From Hemileia vastatrix (taxonomy: Eukaryota; Basidiomycota; Pucciniomycetes; Pucciniales; Zaghouaniaceae), in contig JASXTE010000002.1 in NCBI GenBank assembly GCA_030280995.1, forward strand, positions 6,135,683-6,199,682: a stretch of 64,000 nucleotides of DNA. The letters run 5' to 3'. Below the pieces are notes generated by a model that searched no databases, had not been told where the DNA came from, and saw nothing but the letters and a program-made list of their open reading frames with translations. Shown here one piece after another: positions 1 through 10,485 of this stretch (positions are counted from its first letter, which is position 1; the number at the start of each line of letters is the position of its first letter). Position numbers and translations under genes: made by a program.

Positions 1-320
1 TTTGATATAATAATGTCGGTCACTTTGTCAACTTTTGTTTGAAAATAATCAATGACAGCTTGTGCTGCAGTTTTGGCAGGTTTATTTTCCTTTCCCAAAA
101 CTAATGATTTTAATTTGTGGCGAGTCAGATGAGCAAGCATTTGAATGCGCCATTCGTGGAAATTGTCTGAGGAAAGGATAGGTATATTTCGAGAGGAATT
201 GTTGGAAATTTCAGGGTTCTCCATATTGTTGGATGTAGGCTGTACTGTAGATGTCAAGAATTCTGATGATGGATCTGTTGGTGCTGGTGATGGGATATCA
301 AATGTATTGCTTGATGACAT
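1..320 (-). CDS. Copia-type Gag, N-terminal part, cut by window edge
   Basis: The frame reads leftward from an ATG at 318-320 and stays open for 106 codons to the window edge. The first ~49 residues are Ser/Pro/Asn-rich. Residues 50-69 read SSDNFHEWRIQMLAHLTRHK, the polar segment plus conserved Trp that opens Copia Gag (DUF4219/UBN2-like) proteins. The start lies 11 bases downstream of a primer-binding site and LTR in the same orientation, which fixes both identity and start. Gag would form the particle in the cytoplasm. No stop is seen in the visible part, so the element could be fairly young, but the rest is outside the window. Confidence 0.72.
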   Translation of the reverse strand, partial: MSSSNTFDIPSPAPTDPSSEFLTSTVQPTSNNMENPEISNNSSRNIPILSSDNFHEWRIQMLAHLTRHKLKSLVLGKENKPAKTAAQAVIDYFQTKVDKVTDIIIS

Positions 321-330
321 TCAATATAGG

Positions 331-345
331 CCTGGGCCCATAACC
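331..345 (-). promoter_or_regulatory. Copia primer-binding site, half-tRNA-iMet type
   Basis: On the minus strand the LTR ends in TTTCA and is followed at once by GGTTATGGGCCCAGG. That is complementary to the anticodon stem-loop of initiator tRNA-Met (CCATAA core). Drosophila copia is known to prime from such an internal tRNA-iMet half molecule. Assignment to the host tRNA is inference. Confidence 0.7.
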
Positions 346-950
346 TGAAAGAATTCAACAAGTAACCCTTTTATAAAATAAATAGATGCTTTATCAATAA
401 ACATCCTATCCTCTCAAGTAAACTAATCTCTGCCAATAAGTACCTTTTATAAAATAAATAGACACTTTATCAATAAACGCCCTATCCTCTCAAGTAAACT
501 GATCTATGCCAATAAGTACCTATAAAGGTAATAATAATTTGATGAGCGAAATATTCAGAGATGAGTATTTCAAAGTAGTACAAAGAACCTTTTATAAAAT
601 AAATAGACGCTTTATCAATAAACATCCTATCCTCTCAAGTAAACTGATCTCTTCAAATAAGTACCTAACATAATAAAATAACCAATAAAACATTAACATT
701 CAAGTTTATTGAAATAAAGAAAATACCCAACCTATAAAGGTAATAATAATTCAATGAGCAAAATAGTCAGAGATGGGAAAAACAAATACATAACATCTCT
801 ATATATAATAATGATTTCGCTCATCAGCAGGTTGGATATGATTGAATAGCACGAAAAAGTAGAATCTACACAAAACTGCACGACTAAAATAGAAAGACAG
901 AAAAATACGTGATAACTATAAACAAGTTGTATAACACAATGAGCATGTCA
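346..950 (-). repeat. Copia 5' LTR with internal ~76-bp tandem units
   Basis: The inner edge (346) is fixed by the primer-binding site; the outer edge near 950 is approximate. Three copies of a ~76-bp unit lie at 367-442, 443-518 and about 588-663. The two outer units are separated by a spacer related to the rest of the LTR. The reverse complement resembles the LTR of the rightward Copia element at 3184-3834 along much of its length, including the repeated unit. Confidence 0.65.
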
Positions 951-1763
951 TGTTGAATTAGAAGATGTGAGAACATTGAAGAATTATGTACTTTCACAAA
1001 ACCATTTTTTTACTTCAGAGTAGCTAAAGTATCAATCTCAAGTCTTATCAGAGGTAGATTGACTGAGCAAACTACGTAGGGTATTATATCATTATTGAAT
1101 ATCTCCTTATTAGTTCTAATCCTATCTTATTCCACTTTCACACCTTATTAAATGATCCAAGAAAGAATTGCTGAAGCAGAAGTATAATTAATATCGAATA
1201 TCATGTTACTTACTTGCTAGTCATTTGTTTATGAATAACCTTTTAACTACCTGACTTAAATATAGATATAGTGACAATACCTATAACTCTTAATCTACTA
1301 TTGAATATTGAATATATCGCTATTATGTAAACATAAACTGGATTAATTTTATTTAAATTGTATTGCTACTGACAAGGATACCATTCTTTTACAGCAACAA
1401 TACATTCTTAAACACGACAAAAAAATTACAAGGCACCGCTTCTAACTCCACCCTCAACAAATTTCGCACAAACTTTTATATCTCTTAGTTTCTGGTATAT
1501 ATAAATCACCAACAAGCATGGCACCCAAACATATCGGGAGATTGAGAAAGGAATATATTATATACCTAATTAGAACCAATTTCACAAGAATGCAATTACG
1601 TAAAATAAAATATTTGAACACCTTCCCCAGCAAGAAAACTCAGAAGAGAAGAAAAAATGGTGACTCTTTCATAGTACTTCAAAGATAAAAAATTGATTAG
1701 CACAAATTACATCAAACAATCTTGGTTTGGCGCACGTTATTATCAAAAAAATGAACAAGTTTC
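951..1763. other. No gene seen
   Basis: AT-rich sequence with frequent stops in all frames. I see no recognisable domain, tRNA or repeat structure here. Confidence 0.4.
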
Positions 1764-1766
1764 TTA

Positions 1767-1895
1767 GAGCATCCACAAGCGTTGAGCAAAAATCCTTCAC
1801 TTAGCTAACTTCAATTCAGTTCAGACTTGTTTCTTAGCAAAACTGACTTGAAATTATGTAAGTGAAGGAGTTTTACTCGACGTTTGTGGACGCTC
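1767..1895. mobile_element. PIF/Harbinger-like MITE (129 bp)
   Basis: The two ends are inverted copies of each other over about 35-40 bp. The left end begins GAGCATCCACAAGCGTTGAG; the right end is its imperfect complement ending GTGGACGCTC. TTA stands on both sides (1764-1766 and 1896-1898), the 3-bp target duplication typical of PIF/Harbinger elements. There is no coding capacity, so it would depend on a transposase encoded elsewhere. The whole unit can fold into one long hairpin. Confidence 0.7.
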
Positions 1896-1970
1896 TTAAC
1901 AGATATTACCACTTTGTGCAAAAAAAAAAAAAAAAAAAATGCAATCAAAATAAAACCTCTTCTGAGCAGT

Positions 1971-2147
1971 TCAGCTGCCCAAAGCCTTGCTATAGTTCAA
2001 ATTAACTCCAGCTTTATTGCCGCCATGGAGCAACCCTGAGAGCGCTTCACCAGGTGGTAAGCCATCGCCAAAATTGGGAAAAGTTCTTCCATCAATTTCG
2101 GCTTGATTTGGAGCTTTCTGGAGAATTTTTTTTCCGTTCAATGGGCT
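1971..2147 (-). CDS. Possible C-terminal exon of an unrecognised gene
   Basis: A minus-strand frame is open for 58 codons and ends in TGA (1971-1973). It does not look like random translation: it is balanced in composition and includes GRTFPNFGDGLPPGEALSGL and a tail ending NYSKALGS. A possible 3' splice acceptor (TTCTCCAG) lies near its start. No matching upstream exon is visible; the rightward Copia remnant begins about 120-200 bp away and may have separated them. I cannot name the family. It could be a gene relic. Confidence 0.3.
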   Translation of the reverse strand, partial: SPLNGKKILQKAPNQAEIDGRTFPNFGDGLPPGEALSGLLHGGNKAGVNLNYSKALGS

Positions 2148-2364
2148 TCATTTTTCACCAATCACGGGTTTGTCCATTTTATGTCAAGTCTCTACTGTTC
2201 AATGGTATAATATGAGAAGGCAAAGTAGCAGCCCCTCTGACAGATTGAGAGAGGGCCCAATCGCCTTAAAGTGTACCAAACAGAAATTTGTCAACTTTTC
2301 TGTCAAAGTCAAAGTATGCTACTTGTAAGAACTGGAGAAGAAACCACTCCTCCTGATGCACTAG

Positions 2365-3198
2365 CATCTCCATTGTCTGAGTGACTTTAAACCAATTTCT
2401 ACCCCGATGATGATGAATACTCAACTTGAAAAGGCTACAGATGAAGAAATTCAAACCTTTAACATGCTGAATATTAATTATCGACGAGCTGTGGTACATT
2501 TAAATTATATCTGTCAGGGTACCCGACCTGATATAGCATTTGCCAATAGTCAATTAGCACAACATTTAAATGCTCCAGGCATTAAACACTGGATTGCATT
2601 CAAAAGAGTTCTACGTTATCTGAGAGGTACAATTAATGTCTCATTAAATTTTAAAAGCTTTGACAATTTCACCAACAATGGCAACTTCAGTCACTCTTTA
2701 CCAGATGGTTATGCCAATTCAGATTGGGCTGGTTGCCGAGAAACACGTCGTTCAACCACCGGATATGTTTTCACCATTAATGGAACAGCTATTAGTTGGC
2801 GCTGCAAAAAGCAACCTACTGTAGCTCTGAGCACATCTGAAGCTGAGAGTAAAGCCACAGTTGACGCTAGTCAAGAAGCAATTTGGATGCAAAATCTTCT
2901 AATTGATTTAGGATACAATCAAAAAACTTCATCAACACTCTACTCCGATAATCAAGGCAGTATTGCGCTCTGCAAAAATCCAATCTATCATGCGAGAACC
3001 AAGCACATCAAAATTCAATTCCATTGGATTCGAGAGCAAATACTAAATGGCAAAATTGATCTTTTTTACATACCTACTAATGACATGGTAGCAGATATAT
3101 TTACAAAATCTCTGAGCAAAGAAAAATTTCTCAAATTCACAAAAAAGATTGGATTATTGGATACGATTGATAGCAAGGAGGGGTGTGAAAATATATAA
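2365..3198 (+). pseudogene. Copia polyprotein remnant: RT tail and RNase H
   Basis: The frame is open from 2365 to the TAA at 3198. It starts at the end of the reverse transcriptase with SDFKPISTPM, then reads LNINYRRAV and TRPDIAFANSQLAQ, the usual Copia RT-to-RNase H junction. RNase H follows with NSDWAG, STSEAES, SDNQGSIAL, HARTKHI and ADIFTKSL, so the acidic residues in SDW, SEAE and SDN are present. Upstream (about 2270-2364) the frame is broken by stops and the rest of Pol, integrase and Gag are missing. The LTR starts just before the stop codon, as is common. It is a 5'-truncated, inactive copy. Confidence 0.85.
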
Positions 3199-3834
3199 CT
3201 CATACTATCATACAATTATTTTTTTATCACTATAGCATGCTATAAATGTGATGTTTAGTCTACATTCTACCAATTGCGTGTCATTTCTATTTATGTCTCT
3301 CATCATTGTAGATGTTCTCTCATGTACTATTCAATCATATCCAATGCATGATGAAGTGAATTCTTTTTTACTTTATATAGAGCTGATGTGTCATTTCTTT
3401 CCTCATCTCTGTTATTTTCGCTCATCAAATATTTATTTACCTTTATAGGTTGGATGTGATTTCTTTCTTTTTCTTTGTTATATTTATATTAATAGTTCTT
3501 TTGTGTTTTATATGAATAGGTACATTCAGCAGAGATCATCGTATTTGAGAGATTGGAGCATTTACTAATAAAACTCTTATTATATTTTATAAAGGTTACT
3601 TACTTTATTATTTATGAAATATGATCTCTGTTATTTTTGCTCATCAAATATTTATTTACCTTTATAGGTACATTCAGCAGAGATCATAGTATTTGAGAGA
3701 TTGGAGCGTTTACTAATAAAACGCTTATTATATTTTATAAAGGTACATTCAGCAGAGATCATCGTATTTGAGAGATTGGAGCGTTTACTAATAAAACGCT
3801 TATTATATTTTATAAAGGGGTTTGAATTCTTTCA
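3184..3834 (+). repeat. Copia 3' LTR with tandem 75-bp units
   Basis: It starts TGTGAAAATATATAAC directly after the purine tract AAGGAGGGG and ends GAATTCTTTCA, the same end as the LTR at 346. Three ~75-bp units (3520-3594, 3668-3742, 3743-3818), each beginning GTACATTCAGCAGAGATC, lie near the end. A second motif, CTCATCAAATATTTATTTAC, also occurs twice. The left end of this element is lost, so no target duplication can be checked. Confidence 0.75.
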
Positions 3835-5214
3835 TTGTCCATTATTTTATGACGGACAGCGCTAGTACAAAACCAAGGAAATTGCGAAATACTGGGGCAT
3901 CATAAATTCTTCGAATCCAATCATTCATTACTTCTGCGTGCTTAACACTGAAATAATGAACAAAATCTTATTTGGTCTCGAAAAAGCTGAAATTATCCAA
4001 GCTTTTAAGGCTACAAGAACATGTATTTGTTTGGATTTAACGTTGAATACATTAAAGTAATCAACGAGCGCACAAAAGATTCATCCTTACCCTAATAAAC
4101 AAGAAATGGAAATATTGGGTCGTTACATGATGAAACTGATTCACAGCCCTGAATAGGTACAGAAAGTCGATTTAAGCTGCATTTTTTTTTAAAAAAAATA
4201 CCTGATTTCAAAATTTTCAGTCCAAGTGCTCATGGCTGTGGTAAGGCTTCCACTTCCCTGATTGGCCACGTCGTAAGTTAACAAAAGGAATGAGCTTCAC
4301 ATTACTGGGGATGAAGTTGGGAAGGAAAAAGTACTTCCTCTAACATATCTCCCAACCTCAAAAATACCCCATTCACCTTGGGTTGAGCTGATATCATCAT
4401 TCAGCTCGCACATTTTGTTAAATGGCTCCCATAAATATCTAATCTTCATATCCTGCTGGATATCTAAGATGATCGACCGAAATTGGTCATTATTCGTCAT
4501 ATTTTGTAGAATCTTTCATGATTTTTCTATACTATGGCCTGCATTTATGTGAGAAAACATCACAGAAGCATCATGCCTTTATGTCAAAGAAGAAGCTGGT
4601 GATGCGTCTACAAGTTCACAATCAGGATCTTTGCGAAATGTATTGCGTCAAGATTATTGACATAGATCCCAAACCCCTCGCTTAATTGCATTTAAACTGT
4701 TAGGTGTGGTGAGGGAGAGATTACTTTCTTGATAAAATTTGCACTTTATGGTTGAAAAACATCAGAATGATGTTTGTGGACCACAAATTTAGATTTGGGT
4801 AAAAAGAGTTTTGATGATTGATTTGTCTCACTGAAGGGTATAATGCTATGACTAAATTTTTCAGTAAAAGCTGAGCTGACGCTTGAAAGCCCGCTGCCTC
4901 CTATGAATAAAGTTTCTTGTATGCATGAGCTGTTGCACGGTATCAGCACTCAGGACTCAGGAAAGAACAGGAGAACCTGGATGCCGCTGCAACAGGTTTT
5001 ACTCACAATAACTAAGTATGTACCAAATATGCCCTCGTCACCCTCTTTATTTTATACTACTCTCATAAAACTGACTTCATTTCATTCAAATTATTTAACA
5101 TCATCAATTGAGACCTTGAGATTCATAATATAATATAAAAATAAAAAAAATTGTTCAGTAGTTTCTTTATATTTTAAAAAAATGTCAGAACATCAGTTTT
5201 TGGATGTGGAAGTA
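3835..5214. other. Intergenic, no confirmed gene
   Basis: Mixed sequence without a recognised gene. The only protein-like stretch is the broken minus-strand frame at 4297-4629, listed separately. The short frames around 4746-5133 on both strands have no recognisable motif. Confidence 0.4.
4297..4629 (-). pseudogene. Protein-like broken frame, unknown
   Basis: One minus-strand frame reads protein-like through two in-frame stops and ends in TGA at 4297. Segments include DPDCELVDASPASSL, then FSHINAGHSIEKS, then a longer part with KIRYLWEPFNKMCEL and TQGEWGIFEVGRYV. The sequence is not repetitive, and I do not recognise a family. It may be a decayed host gene or transposon piece, or chance. Confidence 0.25.
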
Positions 5215-5219
5215 AGAGT

Positions 5220-5856
5220 TGTTAAATAAAACTGAGAAGTAGAGCTTATAACAGGAGCCTATATGTTCCAATGAGTGTTGCAGTCAAGAAACAGAGGCGA
5301 CGTTTAATAGATTTAGCCAACCTATAGTTCCCGTGCAAGAGGCAAATAAAGGAGATATAATAATATTGCTTTTGTAAGTAAAAGAATAGTAGATGATTGA
5401 AATAAAATAATAAAATAATGAGATCAATGATTAGCTAAATCTAACCTTATAACAGGAGCCGATAGGTTCCAATGAGTGTTGCAGTCAAGAAACAGAGGCG
5501 ACGTTTAATAGATTTAGCCAACCTAACAAAAGATAAGATTAAATAATGTTGATATAAAAGTAGATAATAGTAATACCTATAGTTCCCATGCAAGAGGCAA
5601 ATAAAGGAGATGTAATGATATTGCTTTTGTAAGTAAAAGAATAATAGATGATCAAAATAAAATAATAAAATAATGAGATCGATGGAGAAAGAAAATAACA
5701 GTCTAATGTCTTATATAGTAATGAGCTCGATTGATCTCTAGTAAACTCTACTTGATTTGAACATCTACTAACACTCATGGGAACTCTAGATGTTGAATGA
5801 AAGTGGCATATTATAAGATAAATGATGGATTATGATAACGGTTTTGAAATCTGACA
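5220..5856. repeat. Solo LTR, family E, copy 1 (637 bp)
   Basis: It begins TGTTAAATAA and ends AATCTGACA, with the 5-bp target duplication AGAGT on both sides (5215-5219 and 5857-5861). Inside, a block of about 200 bp is present twice: GATAGGTTCCAATGAGTGTT-like sequence near 5258 and 5459, and CAAGAGGCAAATAAAGGAGA at about 5336 and 5589. A second, diverged copy lies at 11273-11957 inside Gypsy-1. No coding part remains, so the parent element is unknown. Confidence 0.75.
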
Positions 5857-5861
5857 AGAGT

Positions 5862-6231
5862 CAGAAAGATATAGGATTATTATGAGTATGTAGCCAGAGA
5901 AAACGAGACGGCAATCACAGAAATTGATGAAAAAAAAAGGAAAAAATGTTTGAGTTAGTTAAATGTGAGGGGGTCACCACATCCAACTTCATTGTGCTGG
6001 TTTAGCAGCATTTTGACATGTCTTGTAAGAAAAAAAATTCTATGCCACAGATAGGTAAATTGATGAGATAAAATTTCTATGTGTATTTTGATATTTATTT
6101 ACTTGCATCTCTTGCAACCAGTGGTGTTATTTGTATAAAAATGGGTGGTATCGAGATGATGATGGTTGTAAGAAAGAAAAGTGAGATAGCTGTATGAATA
6201 AACAGTGCCAAGAACTTATTTCCAGGCACTG
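5862..6231. other. No gene seen
   Basis: Short intergenic stretch between the solo LTR and the Tc1-type element. No feature recognised. Confidence 0.4.
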
Positions 6232-6233
6232 TA

Positions 6234-6700
6234 CAGTGGCCTCTAACAAGTCTGCAGCCAAATTTTATTTTTAAAATTTGCATATCACCTGCACCCTCCA
6301 GGCTGCAATATCCACAAGGCACAAAAGCTTCAATTTTCTTGGGATCATGCTTCATGGACTTCTAGGGACTGGAAGAAAATAATCTGGCTTGATGAATATT
6401 CCTTTGAAATAGGAAAGAAGTCATTAGCCACATTATTTTGGTGCTCCAGGGAGACATTTCTTAATGTATCAGATATCTAATGGTATGTAATTCATCCGGG
6501 TAAAAAAAAATTTTCTAGTGGCTGAATTTTTTTTTCCTTTTTTTTTCAAGTTTTTTTATGTTATTATTGCTGTTCTGAATTTATAATACTTTAAATCAAT
6601 TTGAAACATTCTTTTAAACCAGAATACAAAAAAAAATCTGATATTTATTGAGAGAGTACTGTTAAAAAAATGCCACTCACAGACTTGTTAGAGGCAACTG
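6234..6700 (+). mobile_element. Internally deleted Tc1/mariner element
   Basis: The ends match as inverted repeats for ~25 bp: CAGTGGCCTCTAACAAGTCT on the left and CAGTTGCCTCTAACAAGTCT read inward from the right. Each end is flanked by TA (6232-6233 and 6701-6702), the Tc1/mariner target duplication. At 467 bp it is far shorter than an autonomous element (usually over 1.2 kb). It still contains a piece of transposase in the + direction, so it is a deletion derivative and not an unrelated MITE. Confidence 0.72.
6319..6480 (+). pseudogene. Tc1-type DDE transposase fragment
   Basis: Fifty-three codons remain before a TAA. The reading includes FSWDHASWTSRDWKKIIW, then LDEYSFEIGKKS. This is the segment around the second catalytic Asp of Tc1-like transposases (consensus W..H..W...DW..IIW.DE..FE.G). 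The helix-turn-helix part, the first Asp and the C-terminal catalytic region are missing. It lies wholly inside the TIR-bounded element and cannot be functional. Confidence 0.7.
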
Positions 6701-6702
6701 TA

Positions 6703-8522
6703 CATAAGCCTCATGGATTATAACCAGAACCACTATGATATGCTTATTGGCATGCTTGAAGTTCTTCTACCAAAATTTCTTCTACTAGCTCTGCCTGACT
6801 CAATTCCTCCTATGGTTTAAGAATCCCCTCCTCACAACCTGCTACTCTTCATTGTGAGGTTCCAGTTCAAACCTGGGATATGTCTATGCTTCCCCCCATA
6901 CATCATCTTTGATCATGGGCTCCTCCAAAGCCTCTTCTGCCCCTCTACCTCCATCCCCTCTTGAGCACAGTCCCCCCCTATTTTCAATCTGAGCACTACT
7001 CTGGTTCCCTCTTCTCACCCCTCTCCCCCTCATAGACTAAATAATTATCTCACCTCTAAAAAGTGCTGTTCTTCTTTCCCCTCAATGAGACATCCATTGT
7101 TTCCAATAAGATGCATCCCAAATTTTCCAAACCACTTCTACTGGAGCTCCTTTCCAGAGCCAACCATCTTCAACTTCTCAGTCTTACCCAGGCCTTCCTT
7201 CTTTCACCATTAAAAATCGAACCCTGTATCACATGTTCTGAAGGACCTTCCAAATACAAAGTTCCTTTCTTTTATAAAAGATTGAATCTCTCCCAAGAAG
7301 ATTGTAAACCCCTCTAAAAAAATAAATTACTCATTTTAAAGGATTAAGTTCTCAAATATCCAACAACTTAGAGATCATTACATCCTCTTTTAACAGAATG
7401 TCTATCTCTAACAGCTCATTAAAAGAGTGGATCCCTCAAGGGATTATCTACAAACCTCTAAATTTCCTGGGAGTAGCCCATTGAGTCCCTACTTACTTTG
7501 AACTCAGAACCTCTACTTGCATTAAATCCATCATTGAAGATAAACCCAAATCCCTCAAGTCCCTTTACAGAATATCCTGGTTTAGGTTCTCAGAATCCAG
7601 GGCTGAGAATAAACCTTGAATAGTTCTTCTCCACTTCTATAATAAGATTGATTATGACTCACTTTCTTCTCCCTCATTATTTAAGGTCATATTATATGCA
7701 CTGAAGATGTCAACCAGGAAAGGAGTACTTTCTTTCAGTGCTGGTGTAAGGGCCACCTGTCAGTACACAGCTACAACATCTCTGGAAATCATAGCACCAA
7801 ATTATGTAAAGAGCTAGAGATACCTTCCCAAGTTGGTTTCTTTTGCATTAATCCACTCCTCACAAAGATCCACTCAAAATTTATCTTGCATCTATCCTCA
7901 CTTTACTTGACACCCCCCAATCCTCCCCTCCAATTTCTCATCTAGATCACTTTTGAATCTTCCCTCCTAATAAGCTATGAGTGGAGAATATTGAGCATAA
8001 TCACACAGTTGATCCCCATTTTTTCTTTATTTAAAAGAAGATATCATATATCCTTCTAAATTTATAACTTCATATTCAGAAACCCTATTACTAAAAGTTA
8101 TGATATTCTTGTTTTTAATGAGCCATTTTTATCTCCTGACCATTTCTCTACTACCCCAGCCAGGGGCTGGAACCTAATCTCCCCCCTCCACACTCCCTCT
8201 AATTTCCCTCATTCTCCAATCCAATAATGTTTCTACATCAACAAGAAACTCCCCTTTCATATCTTACCCTCAATTCCAAGCCCCTCTCTCTTTAAATCAC
8301 CCTCCTCCAAATCAAATTTCCCCCTTTCCTTTGATATGTGTTAGCCTATATAATTCCCCTACATCCTTTTACACTTCTCAGCTTATTTTTTCATTACTGG
8401 GACCATCATATCATATTCCAATCGTCTTCTTTGAAGATTCAAACCTGAATTCTGATTTATGGGAAGAACCTTCCAAACACCATTCTAATCACCCCAAGTC
8501 ATACTTTTTTATTGGACTCCTT
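6703..8522 (+). mobile_element. Tad-like LINE, part 1 (ORF1 and endonuclease)
   Basis: This is a decayed non-LTR retrotransposon on the + strand. Around 7733-7768 a degenerate CCHC knuckle (QCWCKGHLSVH) marks the end of an ORF1 protein; two of its Cys appear replaced. From about 8140 the sequence resembles an EEP endonuclease, and 8331-8522 is one open frame with NSDLWEEPSKHHSNHPKSYF, the region after the conserved Asp-x-Asn. Gypsy-1 cuts the frame at 8522; it resumes at 18417. Many stops show that the element is dead. The 5' end is not defined and 6703 is the limit set by the Tc1 element. Confidence 0.6.
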
Positions 8523-9699
8523 TTTCACCCTAGGTATCCCCAGGACTGAGTAATTCTTATGTTTAAATTAAGATAACCTTAACTAAATTAAGATTATAAC
8601 TTTAAAATAATGTTAAAATACTTATATATATGGTTATGATACATATATATATAATTATTACACTATTATATGACTTATAGGAGTTTAAATAGCTTATCCA
8701 TAGCCTAATAATACTTATTAGGGTGTTAATGGAGTCATAATATACTTATCTTAAGTGATATTAATTAATTATAGATATGCATAAGCTTATATGTATACAT
8801 AAACCTCATATTCAGTGAAATATGTAGTTATATTATGTATATTTAGGTCTTTAAGTGGGATTTAACCTCTTAATAGCCTATAACCTTTATTTTTCTCCTT
8901 AATTTAGGTCATATGGATGTATTCAGTGGACTCACAACTCCTACAAAAGCATATACACCTTTTACAGGCGCATATATCCAGTTTGGACAACTTAATCTGC
9001 TTCCTTTGATGGATTTTCACAGATTTATGGGTTGGGATATCATTAATGGGTTAATATGAATGCTTGGAAATGTTATTGGGGGCTTAAACAATTAATTTGG
9101 TTCCTTTATATGCTTTGGGTTTCATTATATACTCTTTGGATGAGTTATTTTACCTGTTTCTTTATGGTATCCGCTTTTATCTGTTTATTCTATTTATGGT
9201 ATGGGTCTGTGGTATCATTAATTGTGATGGAGAATCCTTACTGGAGGTCTGGGGGTTGAATCTTCTTGAAGTTGACGCTATGGAGAGGTTCTGGGACCTC
9301 AAAGTGCTGTAATTTCCAGAGATAGCAGTGACATAATCTGGATTGAAGGTCTGTGCACTCCAGTGGATTTTGGTATAAGTAAGGGAGGATTTGACGGGTT
9401 ATTAGACAACACTTACTTACTAAACTGTAAATAAACACTATAAAAAATTATTATCATATATAAATATATTATAAAGCATTTATAAATTGATATTATCTTT
9501 ATATAAGCTATAACTATATTTTATTTATCTATTTTCCACCACTAGCACACATAAAAATCCAAGTATTGTGAGTTTGTATTGAGAAAAACTATTTTATTAG
9601 TCTTCCCCTGAGTGCTAATCCCTTAACCATTTAAAAATAAGTAGTATGACCATTAATATTTACTATTAAATCATACTTAGATACTAGCACACACTGACA
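8523..9699 (+). repeat. Gypsy-1 5' LTR, family A (1177 bp)
   Basis: It starts TTTCACCCTAGG, a mutated form of TGTCAGCCTAGG seen in the 3' LTR, and ends CACACACTGACA. A candidate primer-binding site beginning TTGGGGG follows directly; the tRNA is not assigned. Confidence 0.85.
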
Positions 9700-10209
9700 A
9701 TTGGGGGTTTTTCCTTAATTATTACTTATTATTTAGTATAAGCTTTAGGACATGATTTTTACTCTAGTATATCTTAAAAAAACCAAATATTTGGGTCTTC
9801 AGCACATTAGTGGGTCATCATAACTCAGTGATTGCCAAAAATAACCCTTATAATAATCGTACTAATTTTTTATAATAAAAATTTGGTATTTAAAGTAGTA
9901 ACTGTACCCACTTTAAACCCAATTTTACTTGGTATTTGGTCACCAATATAACACCCAATTAAATTGGTATTTGGTTAGAGCTTGGTAAGCTAACTATTCA
10001 CCCTTATAAAGGTCTAGTTAAACCTATTATTTAATTTTTAACAGGTTTTTTTGGATTTTTCTCATATTTTATTTAAATAAATAAAGATATAAATTCAGGG
10101 AAAGCTGCAGTGCTTTTATTAGTAATTATATTGCTAATAATTTTTTTTTACTAATTACCATATATGTTTTCTCTTTTGTAGACGTGTAGATTAGTTATCC
10201 AAAGTCATA

Positions 10210-10485
10210 ATGAGTGCTCCACAAGACAATGTAAGTGATGAACCTGCTTTTAATACCAAGTCTAAAGCTGAAAACACTGTTCCAGGACATCACTATGGAG
10301 GGCCAATCCTACCCACAGCCAGAAGCAATGAGCATAGAGGAAAAGGACACCCTATTAAAAAAGATAACAATAAAAAAGACTTCACATCCTCTTCAGGATC
10401 AACTTTCCCATCTGGCCAAACAGTTTCTGAGACTAGAGGAGTCAAGATCTACCATACTAAACAAGGTAGAGCAGCTGCAAAATAG
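10210..10485 (+). CDS. Gypsy-1 ORF-A (start of gag frame)
   Basis: Starts at ATG 10210 after a ~510-bp leader and runs 91 codons. The first ~35 residues (MSAPQDNVSDEPAFNTKSKA, then a GGP near residue 32) match the same place in Gypsy-3 and, loosely, in Gypsy-4 (YNLRARA ... GGP). After GGP this frame is no longer conserved between families, whereas the overlapping frame ORF-B is. The likely meaning is that only the first part is true N-terminal coding sequence. Confidence 0.5.
   Translation: MSAPQDNVSDEPAFNTKSKAENTVPGHHYGGPILPTARSNEHRGKGHPIKKDNNKKDFTSSSGSTFPSGQTVSETRGVKIYHTKQGRAAAK

Noticed and set aside
6095..6355. Minus-strand frame of 86 codons with Cys-rich start and a hydrophobic segment
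   Set aside because: It overlaps the Tc1-type TIR and transposase fragment on the opposite strand, which explains the sequence better.
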